Source: Achromobacter pestifer
Lineage (GTDB): Bacteria; Pseudomonadota; Gammaproteobacteria; Burkholderiales; Burkholderiaceae_B
Assembly: GCF_902859625.1 (NCBI RefSeq)
Contig: NZ_CADIJX010000013.1
Location: 1 to 64,000, forward strand
Direction: 5' to 3'
DNA: 64,000 nucleotides
Within the stretch, counting starts at the first letter, position 1. Every line of letters begins with the position of its first letter. Position numbers and translations under genes: made by a program. Below the pieces are notes generated by a model, which worked only from the letters and a program-made list of their open reading frames with translations, had not been told where the DNA came from and did no database searches. Shown here one piece after another: positions 1 through 7,643 of the stretch.

Positions 1-76
1 GCGGGAGTAGCTCAGTTGGTAGAGCGCAACCTTGCCAAGGTTGAGGTCGCGAGTTCGAGACTCGTCTCCCGCTCCA
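1..76 (+). tRNA. tRNA-Gly (GCC)
   Basis: Cloverleaf seen directly: the acceptor strand GCGGGAG (1-7) pairs with CTCCCGC (66-72), the T-loop GTTCGA is present, and the anticodon GCC sits at 34-36 after TT. The discriminator base is T73 and the CCA end (74-76) is encoded. The window starts exactly on the first base, so any promoter lies outside. It is followed by tRNA-Cys 55 bp later. Confidence 0.97.
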
Positions 77-81
77 AATAC

Positions 82-119
82 AAAAAGGAAGCAACGGCCA
101 ACACCGCGCTTCCTTTTTT
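82..119 (+). terminator. inverted repeat with T-run between the two tRNAs
   Basis: AAAAAGGAAGC (82-92) is mirrored by GCTTCCTTTTTT (108-119) around a 15-nt loop, giving an 11-bp stem that ends in T residues. It could act as a weak intrinsic terminator or as a processing stem between tRNA-Gly and tRNA-Cys. The pairing is seen; the function is inferred. Confidence 0.5.
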
Positions 120-131
120 CTTGCAAGTGCT

Positions 132-205
132 GGCGCAATGGCAGAGTGGTTATGCAGCGGATTGCAAATCCGTGTACGTCGGTTCGATTCCGGCTTGCGC
201 CTCCA
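132..205 (+). tRNA. tRNA-Cys (GCA)
   Basis: Acceptor GGCGCAA (132-138) pairs with TTGCGCC (195-201). Anticodon GCA lies at 164-166, the T-loop is GGTTCGATTCC, and CCA is encoded at 203-205. It is probably co-transcribed with the preceding tRNA-Gly. Confidence 0.97.
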
Positions 206-305
206 GCATCTTTTCCCCTCCCCCCCAGCATCTCGTTACGCATCCCTACGCGCTGTCAATCGAATGATTGCTATGGTGACGCCGTTTTCATCTAACGCCG
301 ATCCT

Positions 306-623
306 ATGCACCGCATTCTGAATTCCCGCGCCTGTTCCCCCTTGCTTGTCCTGTCGACCGCCGCGCTGATGTCGCTTGCGCCGCTGAGCGCCGAAGCCGA
401 TTCCGACCGCCACCATCATCGCCACGGCCGCGAATACAAAGAAAAATACTGGGACGGCAACTGCAAGATCGAGCGCAAATGGAAGCGCAACGGCGAATAC
501 CAGGAAAAGCGCAAATGCCGTGACGACTACCGCCAGGGCTACATGGCGCCCCCGCAGGTCGTCATGCCCATGGCGGCGCCCGCTATCATCATCAATCCGC
601 CCCCCATCATCATCCGGCCCTGA
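306..623 (+). CDS. small secreted basic hypothetical protein
   Basis: A 105-residue product that I do not recognise. Residues 1-31 look like a Sec signal peptide: a short basic start, a Leu/Ala/Ser-rich core and an Ala-Glu-Ala cleavage region. The mature part begins with a His/Arg-rich stretch (DRHHHRHGREYKEKYWDGNC). A Lys/Arg/Glu-rich middle with two cysteines follows, and the tail is rich in Met, Pro and Ile (APAIIINPPPIIIRP). The frame is open upstream through tRNA-Cys, so I chose the ATG at 306, which places the hydrophobic segment at the N terminus. ATGs at 264 and 273 are in frame but would bury it. A periplasmic or envelope location is inferred; no function is assigned. The next gene starts 2 bp after the stop. 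Confidence 0.65.
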   Translation: MHRILNSRACSPLLVLSTAALMSLAPLSAEADSDRHHHRHGREYKEKYWDGNCKIERKWKRNGEYQEKRKCRDDYRQGYMAPPQVVMPMAAPAIIINPPPIIIRP

Positions 624-625
624 AC

Positions 626-1225
626 ATGGATCAATCGGTGAAGGACGCAATCGCCCGCTGGCCCGACGTGCCGGCGGTGTTCGGCTGGCTGTCACTCGAC
701 GGCCGCGGCCGCTGGCGCCTGCATCCGCAAGGCCTGGCCGCAGAAGGCGGTGCGGGCGAGTCCATCACCAACCTCCAGATCCTGGACTTCATCAACCGCA
801 ACTATGAGCATGACGACGAAGGCCGCTGGTTCTTTCAGAACGGGCCGCAGCGCGTCTTCCTGCGCCTGGATGCCGCCCCGTTCGTGCTGAGGCTGAGCGA
901 CGACAACACCCGGCTGCTCTCGCACACGGATGCCGTCATTGCATCCATCAACGGCTGGTGGCTGGACGATGCCGGCCAGTTGTATGCCATGACGCCAGCA
1001 GGCGCTGGCATCGTGCTGGACCGGGATCTGCCCGCGCTTCTGGAAAAACTGCGCACGGACCATGGCGCGCCATTGCTGGATGCGCTGGCCGGCCTGGCGC
1101 CTGGCCAGGCGATATCGGTTTCCTGGCCGGGCATCTACCCCGCCGCGCCGCTGCGCGCCATTGCCGGCAAAGACCTGGCGCAGCGCCTGGGGTTCAATCC
1201 CAACCCGGGCCCGGCGCAAGACTGA
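626..1225 (+). CDS. DUF2946-like conserved protein
   Basis: A 199-residue, probably cytosolic protein with no signal peptide or membrane segment. The opening pattern (ARWPDVPAVFGWLSLDGRGRW), a central INRNYEHDDEGRWFFQNGPQRV segment and the later INGWWLDDAGQLY resemble a conserved betaproteobacterial family that I associate with DUF2946. That assignment is from memory and moderate. The function of the family is unknown. The gene follows the secreted basic protein by 2 bp, so the two are probably co-transcribed. It converges on the NTF2-like gene, with 21 bp between the stops. Confidence 0.7.
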   Translation: MDQSVKDAIARWPDVPAVFGWLSLDGRGRWRLHPQGLAAEGGAGESITNLQILDFINRNYEHDDEGRWFFQNGPQRVFLRLDAAPFVLRLSDDNTRLLSHTDAVIASINGWWLDDAGQLYAMTPAGAGIVLDRDLPALLEKLRTDHGAPLLDALAGLAPGQAISVSWPGIYPAAPLRAIAGKDLAQRLGFNPNPGPAQD

Positions 1226-1246
1226 CCCGGCCCCGGCCTGCGCGCA

Positions 1247-1711
1247 TCAGAACATGCCGTTGGTGTTGGCGGATTGTTCGGGAATGGGTTGCACCGCATC
1301 CCAGTGCTCGACGATCTTGCCCTGCTCCAGGCGGAAGATATCGATGATGGCGTTGCCGCGCGTGCCGGGCTCGCGCACGGCGTGCACATGCAGGATCACG
1401 TAATCGCCGTCCGTGAAGACGCGCTTGATCTCGCTATGCGACTTCGGAAATTTTTCGCGCAAGAAAGCGACGAACTTGCGAAAGCCCTCGGGGCCGTCCG
1501 CGGCGTTCGGGTTGTGCTGCACATAGCGGTCGCCCACGTACTTCAGCGCGGCATCCGCATCCTTTTGGTTCAGTCCCTGCTCGTAGAAGGCCAGCACCGC
1601 GGCCTTGTTGGCCGCCTCCTGCTCGGGGGTCGCGTGTGCGGCGGGCGACAAGGCCGCGGCAAACAGCAACGCGCCGGCGGCGCGTCGGATCAAGGGCATC
1701 GAAAAAATCAT
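1247..1711 (-). CDS. secreted NTF2-like / SnoaL-like protein
   Basis: A 154-residue product. Residues 1-28 form a clear signal peptide ending Ala-His-Ala. The mature part has the SnoaL/NTF2 layout: an N-terminal helix (KAAVLAFYEQGLNQKD), the YVQHNPNAADGPEGF motif, then strands with the ending GKIVEHWDAVQPIPE. These features are typical of the 'predicted SnoaL-like aldol condensation-catalysing' group. That group is mostly uncharacterised, so no substrate can be named. The export signal suggests a periplasmic role. It reads toward the gene at 626-1225 and lies about 100 bp downstream of the DoxX gene on the same strand. Confidence 0.8.
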   Translation of the reverse strand: MIFSMPLIRRAAGALLFAAALSPAAHATPEQEAANKAAVLAFYEQGLNQKDADAALKYVGDRYVQHNPNAADGPEGFRKFVAFLREKFPKSHSEIKRVFTDGDYVILHVHAVREPGTRGNAIIDIFRLEQGKIVEHWDAVQPIPEQSANTNGMF

Positions 1712-1809
1712 CTGGACTCCGGAATGGAAAGGGGCAGCCGGATCATTCTATGAGGCGGCTGCCCCTGGAACCACGACCGCCGCAGTAGACAGTCTGATGC
1801 GCGCAGCGA

Positions 1810-2211
1810 TCAGCCGCGACCGCTTTTGACCAACGCAAACTTGCCGTCACCCAACAGGGCCAGCACGGCAGCCGCCACGGTCAGGAAGATCGGATATTCC
1901 CAGCCGCCGCCCGCGTTGCCAAAACCCCAGCCATTGCCGAAGTGAACGGTCGACGCCACAAACAGCTGCACCACCGCGATGGCGGCGACCCAGCGCGGCA
2001 CAATGCCCAGGATCAGCAGCGCACCCGCGGCGACCTCGAAAAAGGTAACCGGATAAGCCAGCCAACCGGCAAAACCAATCTTGGCAAAGAACTGCGCCGT
2101 GCCGGGCAGCGTGAACACCAACAACTTGGTCAGGCCGTGGGCCAGGAACATGACGCCTAGGGCGACACGCAGCAACAGTGCGGCATAAGGCGCGGTACGG
2201 GTATCAATCAT
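1810..2211 (-). CDS. DoxX family membrane protein
   Basis: A 133-residue protein with four predicted transmembrane helices. It has the DoxX hallmarks: an N-terminal LLLRVALGVMFLAHGLTKL, a GxxxFF-KIGFAGWLAYPVTFFEVAAGALLILG segment, and a glycine/tryptophan-rich loop (NGWGFGNAGGGWEYP). DoxX proteins are inner-membrane proteins linked to redox or thiosulphate metabolism in some organisms, but most have no assigned reaction. The gene is divergent from the LysR-type regulator at 2342, a common arrangement in which the LysR protein controls its neighbour. The shared 130-bp intergenic region holds an inverted repeat. Confidence 0.88.
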   Translation of the reverse strand: MIDTRTAPYAALLLRVALGVMFLAHGLTKLLVFTLPGTAQFFAKIGFAGWLAYPVTFFEVAAGALLILGIVPRWVAAIAVVQLFVASTVHFGNGWGFGNAGGGWEYPIFLTVAAAVLALLGDGKFALVKSGRG

Positions 2212-2317
2212 TGCACTCTCCTTGAGCGGTTCGGGAATCGCCCAATACGGGAAGATTCATCTTGGCCGCTATTCTTGCCATTCCAAAAACAAAGATAAAC
2301 ATGCAGAATTGCAAATT

Positions 2318-2340
2318 ATTGTTCCCCATTAGGAAACAAT
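2318..2340. promoter_or_regulatory. inverted repeat, candidate LysR operator over the ribosome-binding site
   Basis: ATTGTTCCC (2318-2326) and GGAAACAAT (2332-2340) form arms matching at 8 of 9 positions around a 5-bp centre. The repeat ends one base before the TTG start at 2342 and contains the AGGA Shine-Dalgarno sequence. It suits autorepression by the LysR protein; binding is inferred only. Confidence 0.45.
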
Positions 2341-2341
2341 C

Positions 2342-3274
2342 TTGGATACGCATACCGCCATGCAGACCTTCGCCAAGGTCGTGGAGCTGGGCTCATTCGC
2401 GGCTGCGGCCGACAAAATGGGGCACGCCCGTTCGGTCGTGACGCGGCAGGTCGCCTACCTGGAACAGAAATACGGCGTGCGCCTGCTGAACCGCACCACG
2501 CGCAAGCTCAGCATGACCGACGCCGGACGTGCGTTCTATGAGCGCGTGCGCCCGATCCTGGCTGAAGTGGCCGACCTGGAACTGTCCCTGCAAGCCGAAG
2601 GCCAACGCCCCAGCGGCCGGCTGCGGGTCAGCGCCCCCGTGTCATTCGGCATCCTGCACCTGGGCCCCGCCATCGCCGAATATCTCCAGCGTTATCCCGA
2701 TGTCGTCATCGATCTGGATCTGAATGACCGCGTGGTCGATCTGGTTGAGGATGGCTTTGACGTGGCGGTTCGCATTGGCCCGCTACAGGATTCGTCCCTG
2801 GTGGCCCGTCCGCTGGCGCCACAGCAATTGCTGGTCTGCGCCGCGCCCGCCTACCTGAAACGGCACGGCACCCCCAAGACGCCTGAAGACTTGAAGCAGC
2901 ACCGCTGCCTGCATTACGCCTACGCCAGCACCGGCAACGAATGGCATTTCGAGAAAGACGGCGTGACGCATCTGGTGCGCGTGAACGCGGCGCTACGCGC
3001 CAATAACGGCGACGTGCTGCGTACCGCGTCGCTCGCCGGGCACGGCATCATCCTGCAACCCGAGTTCCTGGTAGGTGACGACATCCGTGCGGGACGGCTC
3101 ATCACGCTACTGGCCGACTACGCACACACCCCGATTTCCATGTATGCCATTTATCCCCACCGGCGCTTCCTGTCGCCAAAAGTGCGGTCATTCGTCGAAC
3201 ATCTGGACGCGCGTTTCGGCAGCCCGGCCCTTGTCGCGCCGGGGAGACACACCAGTCCCCGCCGCAGCCGTTAG
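2342..3274 (+). CDS. LysR-family transcriptional regulator
   Basis: A 310-residue LysR-type regulator. An N-terminal winged helix-turn-helix (about residues 5-62, with GSFAAAADKMGHARSVVTRQ and LLNRTTRKLSMTDAG) is followed by a periplasmic-binding-protein-like effector domain (about 90-295). The sequence FDVAVRIGPLQDSSLVARPL places it in the large DhcR/CrgA-like subgroup whose ligands are mostly unknown. I use the TTG at 2342 because AGGA lies 7 bases upstream; an in-frame ATG at 2360 is the alternative. It is divergent from the DoxX gene, the likeliest target. The C-terminal tail is basic (TSPRRSR) and its 3' end abuts the Nudix gene. Confidence 0.92.
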   Translation: MDTHTAMQTFAKVVELGSFAAAADKMGHARSVVTRQVAYLEQKYGVRLLNRTTRKLSMTDAGRAFYERVRPILAEVADLELSLQAEGQRPSGRLRVSAPVSFGILHLGPAIAEYLQRYPDVVIDLDLNDRVVDLVEDGFDVAVRIGPLQDSSLVARPLAPQQLLVCAAPAYLKRHGTPKTPEDLKQHRCLHYAYASTGNEWHFEKDGVTHLVRVNAALRANNGDVLRTASLAGHGIILQPEFLVGDDIRAGRLITLLADYAHTPISMYAIYPHRRFLSPKVRSFVEHLDARFGSPALVAPGRHTSPRRSR

Positions 3275-3284
3275 AATCGTACCC

Positions 3285-3866
3285 ATGACCGCCAAACCGT
3301 CCATCGAATACTTTCCTGCCCCCCGCCGTTCGCTTTTTTGCAGCCAATGCGGCACCCCCGTCAACCGCCGGGTGCCTGAAGGCGACAACCGTGAGCGCGA
3401 CATCTGCGATCACTGCGGCGCAATCCACTATCAGAATCCGCGTTTGGTGGTCGGCACGGTCCCGGTCTGGGAAAACCGCATCCTGCTTTGCCTGCGTGCC
3501 ATCGAACCGCGCTACAACACCTGGACGCTACCCGCCGGTTTCATGGAACTGGCCGAAAGCACCGCGCAGGGCGCCGCCCGCGAAACGCTGGAGGAATCCG
3601 GCGCGCGCATCAAACTGGGCGAGCTCTACACCCTGATCGACCTGCCCCAGATCGATCAGGTACACGTGTTTTATCTGGCCGAGGCGCTAGGCCCCGAACT
3701 GGACCCCGGCCCAGAAAGCCTGGAAGCCCGCTGGTACGACGAATCCGAGATTCCCTGGGACAACCTGGCATTCCGCACCGTAGCAACCACGTTGCGGCAC
3801 TACTTTGAAGACCGCAAGCAAGGCGTCTTCGTCCCTCACCACTACACCCTAGAATCGCACCGTTGA
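3285..3866 (+). CDS. Nudix hydrolase with N-terminal zinc ribbon
   Basis: A 193-residue protein. Two CxxC pairs (CSQCG near residue 20 and CDHCG near 43) form a zinc ribbon. Next comes a Nudix domain whose box is intact: G at the start of GFMELAES, then RETLEESGA, fitting Gx5Ex7REUxEExGU. Nudix enzymes hydrolyse nucleoside diphosphates linked to another moiety; the zinc-ribbon form resembles NADH pyrophosphatase-like or ADP-ribose-type enzymes, but the substrate cannot be read off. The ATG at 3285 is preceded 7 bases upstream by a -10-like TAGAAT (3272-3277). The last four bases (TTGA) overlap the TTG start of aat, implying translational coupling. Confidence 0.92.
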   Translation: MTAKPSIEYFPAPRRSLFCSQCGTPVNRRVPEGDNRERDICDHCGAIHYQNPRLVVGTVPVWENRILLCLRAIEPRYNTWTLPAGFMELAESTAQGAARETLEESGARIKLGELYTLIDLPQIDQVHVFYLAEALGPELDPGPESLEARWYDESEIPWDNLAFRTVATTLRHYFEDRKQGVFVPHHYTLESHR

Positions 3867-4636
3867 AGCTGCCCTGGTTAGCCGTCGACACTCCGTTTCC
3901 GCCTGCGGAATTTGCGCTGACGGAGCCGGACGGCCTGCTGGCGGCAGGCGCTGACCTGTCCCCCGCACGGTTGACCCAGGCCTACTCCAACGGCATCTTT
4001 CCGTGGTATTCCGAAGGCGAACCCGTGCTGTGGTGGAGTCCCGATCCGCGCATGGTGCTCGCCTTGAAAGACTTTTCACCCTCGCATTCGCTACGCAAGC
4101 TGCTCCGTCAGATCGCCAGCCGCGAGCATGAGGCGTCAGCACGGGTGCAGGTGCGCGTGGACACCGCCTTCCCACGGGTGATGGCGCAATGCGCCGCGCC
4201 GCGCGACGGCCAGCCGGGCACGTGGATCACCAGCGCCATGCAACAAGCCTATGCCGACTGGCATCAGGCTGGCTATGTGCACAGCATCGAAACCTGGATT
4301 GACGGTGAACTGGCGGGCGGCCTGTATGGCATCAGCCTGGGCCGCATGTTCTTCGGGGAATCCATGTTCACACACGTGCCCAACGCCTCGAAGATCGCAT
4401 TGGCGTACCTGGTGCGCTACCTGAGCGCCCACGGCGTGGAATGCATCGACTGCCAGCAGCAGACGCGGCACCTGGCCAGCCTGGGCGCCCACCCGATCTC
4501 TCGGGCCCGGTTTCTGCAACATGTGCGCCACGCCACTGCGCAGACACCCATCCCATGGATACGCGGACGACTGGACAGCGGTGGACGCCTGTTGCCCGAT
4601 GCCACATTCGACGCCAACTTCGGCGTTAATATGTAG
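3863..4636 (+). CDS. aat: leucyl/phenylalanyl-tRNA--protein transferase
   Basis: A 257-residue Aat enzyme, the normal family length. It transfers Leu or Phe from charged tRNA to proteins with N-terminal Lys or Arg, marking them for ClpS/ClpAP degradation (N-end rule). Diagnostic motifs are YSNGIFPWYSEGEPVLWWSPDPR (residues about 42-65), GLYGISLGRMFFGESMF and CIDCQQQTRHLASLGA. The start is TTG at 3863, inside the stop of the Nudix gene. The next gene is bpt, the second N-end-rule transferase, so the two destabilising-residue enzymes sit side by side, as is usual in betaproteobacteria. Confidence 0.97.
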   Translation: MKLPWLAVDTPFPPAEFALTEPDGLLAAGADLSPARLTQAYSNGIFPWYSEGEPVLWWSPDPRMVLALKDFSPSHSLRKLLRQIASREHEASARVQVRVDTAFPRVMAQCAAPRDGQPGTWITSAMQQAYADWHQAGYVHSIETWIDGELAGGLYGISLGRMFFGESMFTHVPNASKIALAYLVRYLSAHGVECIDCQQQTRHLASLGAHPISRARFLQHVRHATAQTPIPWIRGRLDSGGRLLPDATFDANFGVNM

Positions 4637-4677
4637 ACACCCCGTCGCGGGCCTGCCGCCGCGATACGAAATTCCCA

Positions 4678-5412
4678 ATGAGCCAGCTCAAAGAACTCCC
4701 CTTCTCCACGCTGCAATTCTATGCAACCGCTCCCTACCCTTGCAGCTATCTGCCGGGTCGACAGGCTCGGTCGCAGGTCGCCGCGCCTGGCCATCTGATC
4801 AACGCGGGAACGTATTCGCAATTGGTCGAGCAGGGGTTTCGCCGCAGCGGACTTTTCACCTATCGCCCCCATTGCGATAGCTGCCAGGCCTGTGTCCCCG
4901 TGCGCGTGGACGCGGCCGGCTTCGCGCCCAACCGCAGCCAGCGCCGCGCGTGGCGCGACCACCAAAACCTACAGTCCTTCGTGGCGGAACTGGCCTGGTC
5001 GCCCGAGCATTACCGGCTATACACGCGCTACCAGCAGGGGCGCCACCCAGGCGGCGGCATGGACGAAGACAGCCGCACCCAGTATGCGCAGTTCCTGCTG
5101 ACCAGCCGCGTGAACACGCGCCTGGTGGAATTCCGCGATCCCGACGGTGTGCTGATGATGGTATCCATCATCGATGTGCTGGACGACGGCCTGTCGTCGG
5201 TCTACACCTTCTATGACCCCGATATCGAAGGTAGTCTTGGCACCTACAGCATCCTCTGGCAGATTGAACAGTGCCGCAACCTGAACCTGCCCTGGCTGTA
5301 TCTGGGCTATTGGATCGCGGATAGCCGCAAGATGTCCTATAAGTCCAGCTTCCACCCCGCGCAATTCCTCTCCGACGGGGAATGGCGCGACCAGATCGCG
5401 CCCCCGCTCTGA
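4678..5412 (+). CDS. bpt: aspartate/glutamate leucyltransferase (Bpt/Ate family)
   Basis: A 244-residue member of the arginyltransferase fold. In bacteria of this group the enzyme (Bpt) adds Leu to N-terminal Asp or Glu. It has the N-terminal CSYLPGRQARSQVA, the cysteine cluster CDSCQACVPVRV (residues about 63-74), and the C-terminal LYLGYWIADSRKMSYKSSF typical of the family. It lies 41 bp after aat and is probably co-transcribed. Together the two genes complete the N-end-rule branch that feeds ClpS. pyrD follows 72 bp downstream, with a promoter-like TACAAT just before it. Confidence 0.95.
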   Translation: MSQLKELPFSTLQFYATAPYPCSYLPGRQARSQVAAPGHLINAGTYSQLVEQGFRRSGLFTYRPHCDSCQACVPVRVDAAGFAPNRSQRRAWRDHQNLQSFVAELAWSPEHYRLYTRYQQGRHPGGGMDEDSRTQYAQFLLTSRVNTRLVEFRDPDGVLMMVSIIDVLDDGLSSVYTFYDPDIEGSLGTYSILWQIEQCRNLNLPWLYLGYWIADSRKMSYKSSFHPAQFLSDGEWRDQIAPPL

Positions 5413-5484
5413 TTTTCCACGTCAGGCCTGCGCACGCCGGAACCCGCCGCAAGGCCGGTGAAATTCGCTCTACAATTCCGCCCC

Positions 5485-6522
5485 ATGTCTATCCTCTTCC
5501 ACGCCTACCCCTTGGCCCGCCCGGCGCTGTTCGCCATGGACGCGGAAACCGCCCACGAAGTCACGCTGTCGGGCCTGCAACGCGCCTATGAGTGCGGAGC
5601 CACGCGCAAGCTGATGCACGCGCAGCCCAAGGCGCCCTGCACGCTGATGGGCATGCAGTTGGCCAACCCGATCGGGCTGGCGGCAGGCCTGGATAAGAAC
5701 GGCGCCTATATCGATGCGCTGGGCAACCTGGGATTCGGCTTTATTGAAGTCGGCACGGTCACCCCCCGCGCCCAACCCGGCAACCCGAAACCGCGCATGT
5801 TCCGGCTGCCGCGCGCCAACGCGCTGATCAACCGGCTGGGTTTCAACAATCAGGGCCTGGAGGCGTTCCTGGCCAATGTGCAGCGCAGCCAGTGGCGCAA
5901 GCAAGGCGGCATCCTGGGCCTGAATATCGGCAAAAATGCCGATACCCCCATTGAGCGGGCAGCCGATGACTATTTGATCGGTCTGGAGGGCGTGTACCCG
6001 CATGCCGACTATGTGACGGTGAATATCTCGTCGCCCAACACCAAGAATCTGCGTGCGCTGCAAAGCGGGGACGAACTATCGGCGTTGTTGGCGCAATTGG
6101 CGGACAAGCGCCGGGCACTGGAAGATCAGCACCAGCGCCGCGTACCGATGGCCGTGAAGATCGCCCCCGACCTGACGCAAGACCAGATCGATGCCATTGC
6201 TGACACCCTGCCGCGCCATGGCATCGACGGCGTCATCGCCACCAACACCACGCTGTCGCGCGATGCGGTCGCCGGCCAGGCGCATGCTGACGAAGCGGGC
6301 GGCCTGTCCGGCGCTCCCGTGCATGAACTGTCGTTGAAGGTGATTCGCCGCCTGAAGGAACAACTGGGCAGCAGCCTGGCCATCATCGGCGTGGGTGGCG
6401 TGCTGTCGGGCCAGCAGGCCCGCGAAAAAATGGCAGCCGGCGCAGATGCCGTGCAGTTGTACACGGGCCTGATCTATCGCGGCCCCGCCCTGGTGGGCGA
6501 ATGCGTGCGGGCAGTGGGCTAA
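5485..6522 (+). CDS. pyrD: dihydroorotate dehydrogenase (quinone)
   Basis: A 345-residue class 2 (membrane-associated, quinone-reducing) dihydroorotate dehydrogenase, carrying out the fourth step of pyrimidine synthesis. The N-terminal amphipathic segment (SILFHAYPLARPALFAMD) is the class 2 membrane anchor. Seen motifs are NPIGLAAGLDKNG, the catalytic-serine loop NISSPNTKNLR, and the FMN phosphate-binding IIGVGGVLSG near the C terminus. An in-frame GTG at 5458 is possible, but the ATG at 5485 matches the family start. TACAAT at 5471-5476 is 8 bases upstream of it, so the transcript may be nearly leaderless. Confidence 0.97.
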   Translation: MSILFHAYPLARPALFAMDAETAHEVTLSGLQRAYECGATRKLMHAQPKAPCTLMGMQLANPIGLAAGLDKNGAYIDALGNLGFGFIEVGTVTPRAQPGNPKPRMFRLPRANALINRLGFNNQGLEAFLANVQRSQWRKQGGILGLNIGKNADTPIERAADDYLIGLEGVYPHADYVTVNISSPNTKNLRALQSGDELSALLAQLADKRRALEDQHQRRVPMAVKIAPDLTQDQIDAIADTLPRHGIDGVIATNTTLSRDAVAGQAHADEAGGLSGAPVHELSLKVIRRLKEQLGSSLAIIGVGGVLSGQQAREKMAAGADAVQLYTGLIYRGPALVGECVRAVG

Positions 6523-6582
6523 AGGACCTGCCGCTGCGCACGCCATGTGCGCTTCCCCCGAACCGCCCCTTTGCCTCGGGGC

Positions 6583-6612
6583 AAAAAAAAGGGGCCACCC
6601 GGTGGGTGGCCC
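6583..6612 (-). terminator. intrinsic terminator of the phasin gene
   Basis: Read on the minus strand, GGGCCACCC and its complement (arms 6592-6600 and 6604-6612, 3-nt loop) are followed by eight T residues (complement of 6583-6590). It sits about 70 bp after the phasin stop, in the correct orientation. Confidence 0.88.
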
Positions 6613-6684
6613 TAATTCCAGCTCTGCTCTGTCACTCAACAGTACTACATAACTGCGAATTACGCAGCATCGCGCGCCAGAAAC

Positions 6685-7263
6685 TTAGGCGCCGCGACGG
6701 CTACGGTTTGCAACCTTGGTGGCAGCGTCGGCGGCATCCGTTGCAGCCTTGAAGGTCGCGTTGGCGGCGGCATTCAGGTTCGATTCGGCAACTTCAGCAG
6801 CCTGCTTGGCGGCCTTGGTGACGGAATCGTAGGCGCTGGTCGCGGTGGCCAGCGAGGACTTGAACAAGGCAACGGCGCTTTCCGAGCCAGCCGGAGCGTT
6901 CTTGGAGAACTGGTCGACGGCTTCGCTCAGCTGTTGCTGGCCTTCAGCGATCTGTTCTTCGGTCAGCTTGACCAGGTTGCCTTGCACGCCGGCAACGATG
7001 TCATACACGTGCTTGGTGTAGGCCATGGCCTTTTCGGCGCCCGGTTGCAGCAGGCCGGAGGCGAACGCCGCAGCTTCTTGCGGGTCCTTGACTTCAGCGG
7101 CTTGTTGCGACTTCTGGGCGACTTCGTCCAGGGTGGCCTTCACGACCTTCAGGTTCAGCTCGACCAGCTTTTCAAAGCCGGCGAAAACGGCGGACTGGGC
7201 GGCCACGAAAGTGTTGATGCTGGCCTTCTGGCGGTCCAGAACTTGTTGCGGAATTGCGCTCAT
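6685..7263 (-). CDS. phaP: phasin family protein (polyhydroxyalkanoate granule-associated)
   Basis: A 192-residue, almost entirely alpha-helical Ala/Gln/Lys-rich protein of the phasin_2 type (MSAIPQQVLDRQKASINTF; FEKLVELNLKVVKATLDE; TKHVYDIVAGVQGNLVKLTEEQ). Phasins coat polyhydroxybutyrate granules and control their number and size. No signal peptide or membrane helix is seen. The C-terminal third is a low-complexity AANATFKAATDAADAATK helix. GGAG precedes the ATG. A near-consensus promoter lies 130 bp upstream, surrounded by TGCA-containing motifs that could bind the regulator PhaR. A strong terminator ends the transcript, so the gene is probably monocistronic and highly expressed. Confidence 0.93.
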   Translation of the reverse strand: MSAIPQQVLDRQKASINTFVAAQSAVFAGFEKLVELNLKVVKATLDEVAQKSQQAAEVKDPQEAAAFASGLLQPGAEKAMAYTKHVYDIVAGVQGNLVKLTEEQIAEGQQQLSEAVDQFSKNAPAGSESAVALFKSSLATATSAYDSVTKAAKQAAEVAESNLNAAANATFKAATDAADAATKVANRSRRGA

Positions 7264-7374
7264 AGAATGCTCCTTTATGGGTAGCCGGACGCTTCCGGCA
7301 AGTCAGGATGGTTGTCTGCGACGAAAATAAAACGTGCGCGGAAACTGGTACTACAAGCTACCGCCGGCCCGTTT

Positions 7375-7421
7375 GATGCACTGCACAATTCACATTCTAG
7401 ACTGGCAATATTTCTTGTCAA
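7375..7421 (-). promoter_or_regulatory. phasin promoter with TGCA-type operator motifs
   Basis: On the minus strand TTGACA (complement of 7416-7421) and TAGAAT (complement of 7394-7399) are separated by 16 bp, close to the sigma-70 consensus. Just downstream of the -10 is GTGCAGTGCAT (about 7377-7387). Upstream of the -35 are further TGCAA and TTGCAC motifs (7430-7490). The rest of the 380-bp gap (7264-7643) shows no gene. Confidence 0.75.
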
Positions 7422-7643
7422 GCAGTTTTTGTGCAACGCAACAAGTGTTTGCACTTTCTCGGTGCACGGCCTTGCACGACCTTGATCAAGCACAAGAATT
7501 TCCCATGATTCGGGAAATACCGGACATGACGGCGTATCAATTCTTTTCTAAACTGCTTTCACGCTGATGACAGACAAAATAAATCAAAAGTCAGCGGTCA
7601 ATAACTAAATCGCAGCAAGCAAAACCCTGCAATTGGAGACTTC

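Noticed and set aside
1..205. tRNA-Gly/tRNA-Cys as a mobile-element attachment site
   Set aside because: No integrase, no direct repeat of the tRNA 3' end and no foreign-looking genes follow.
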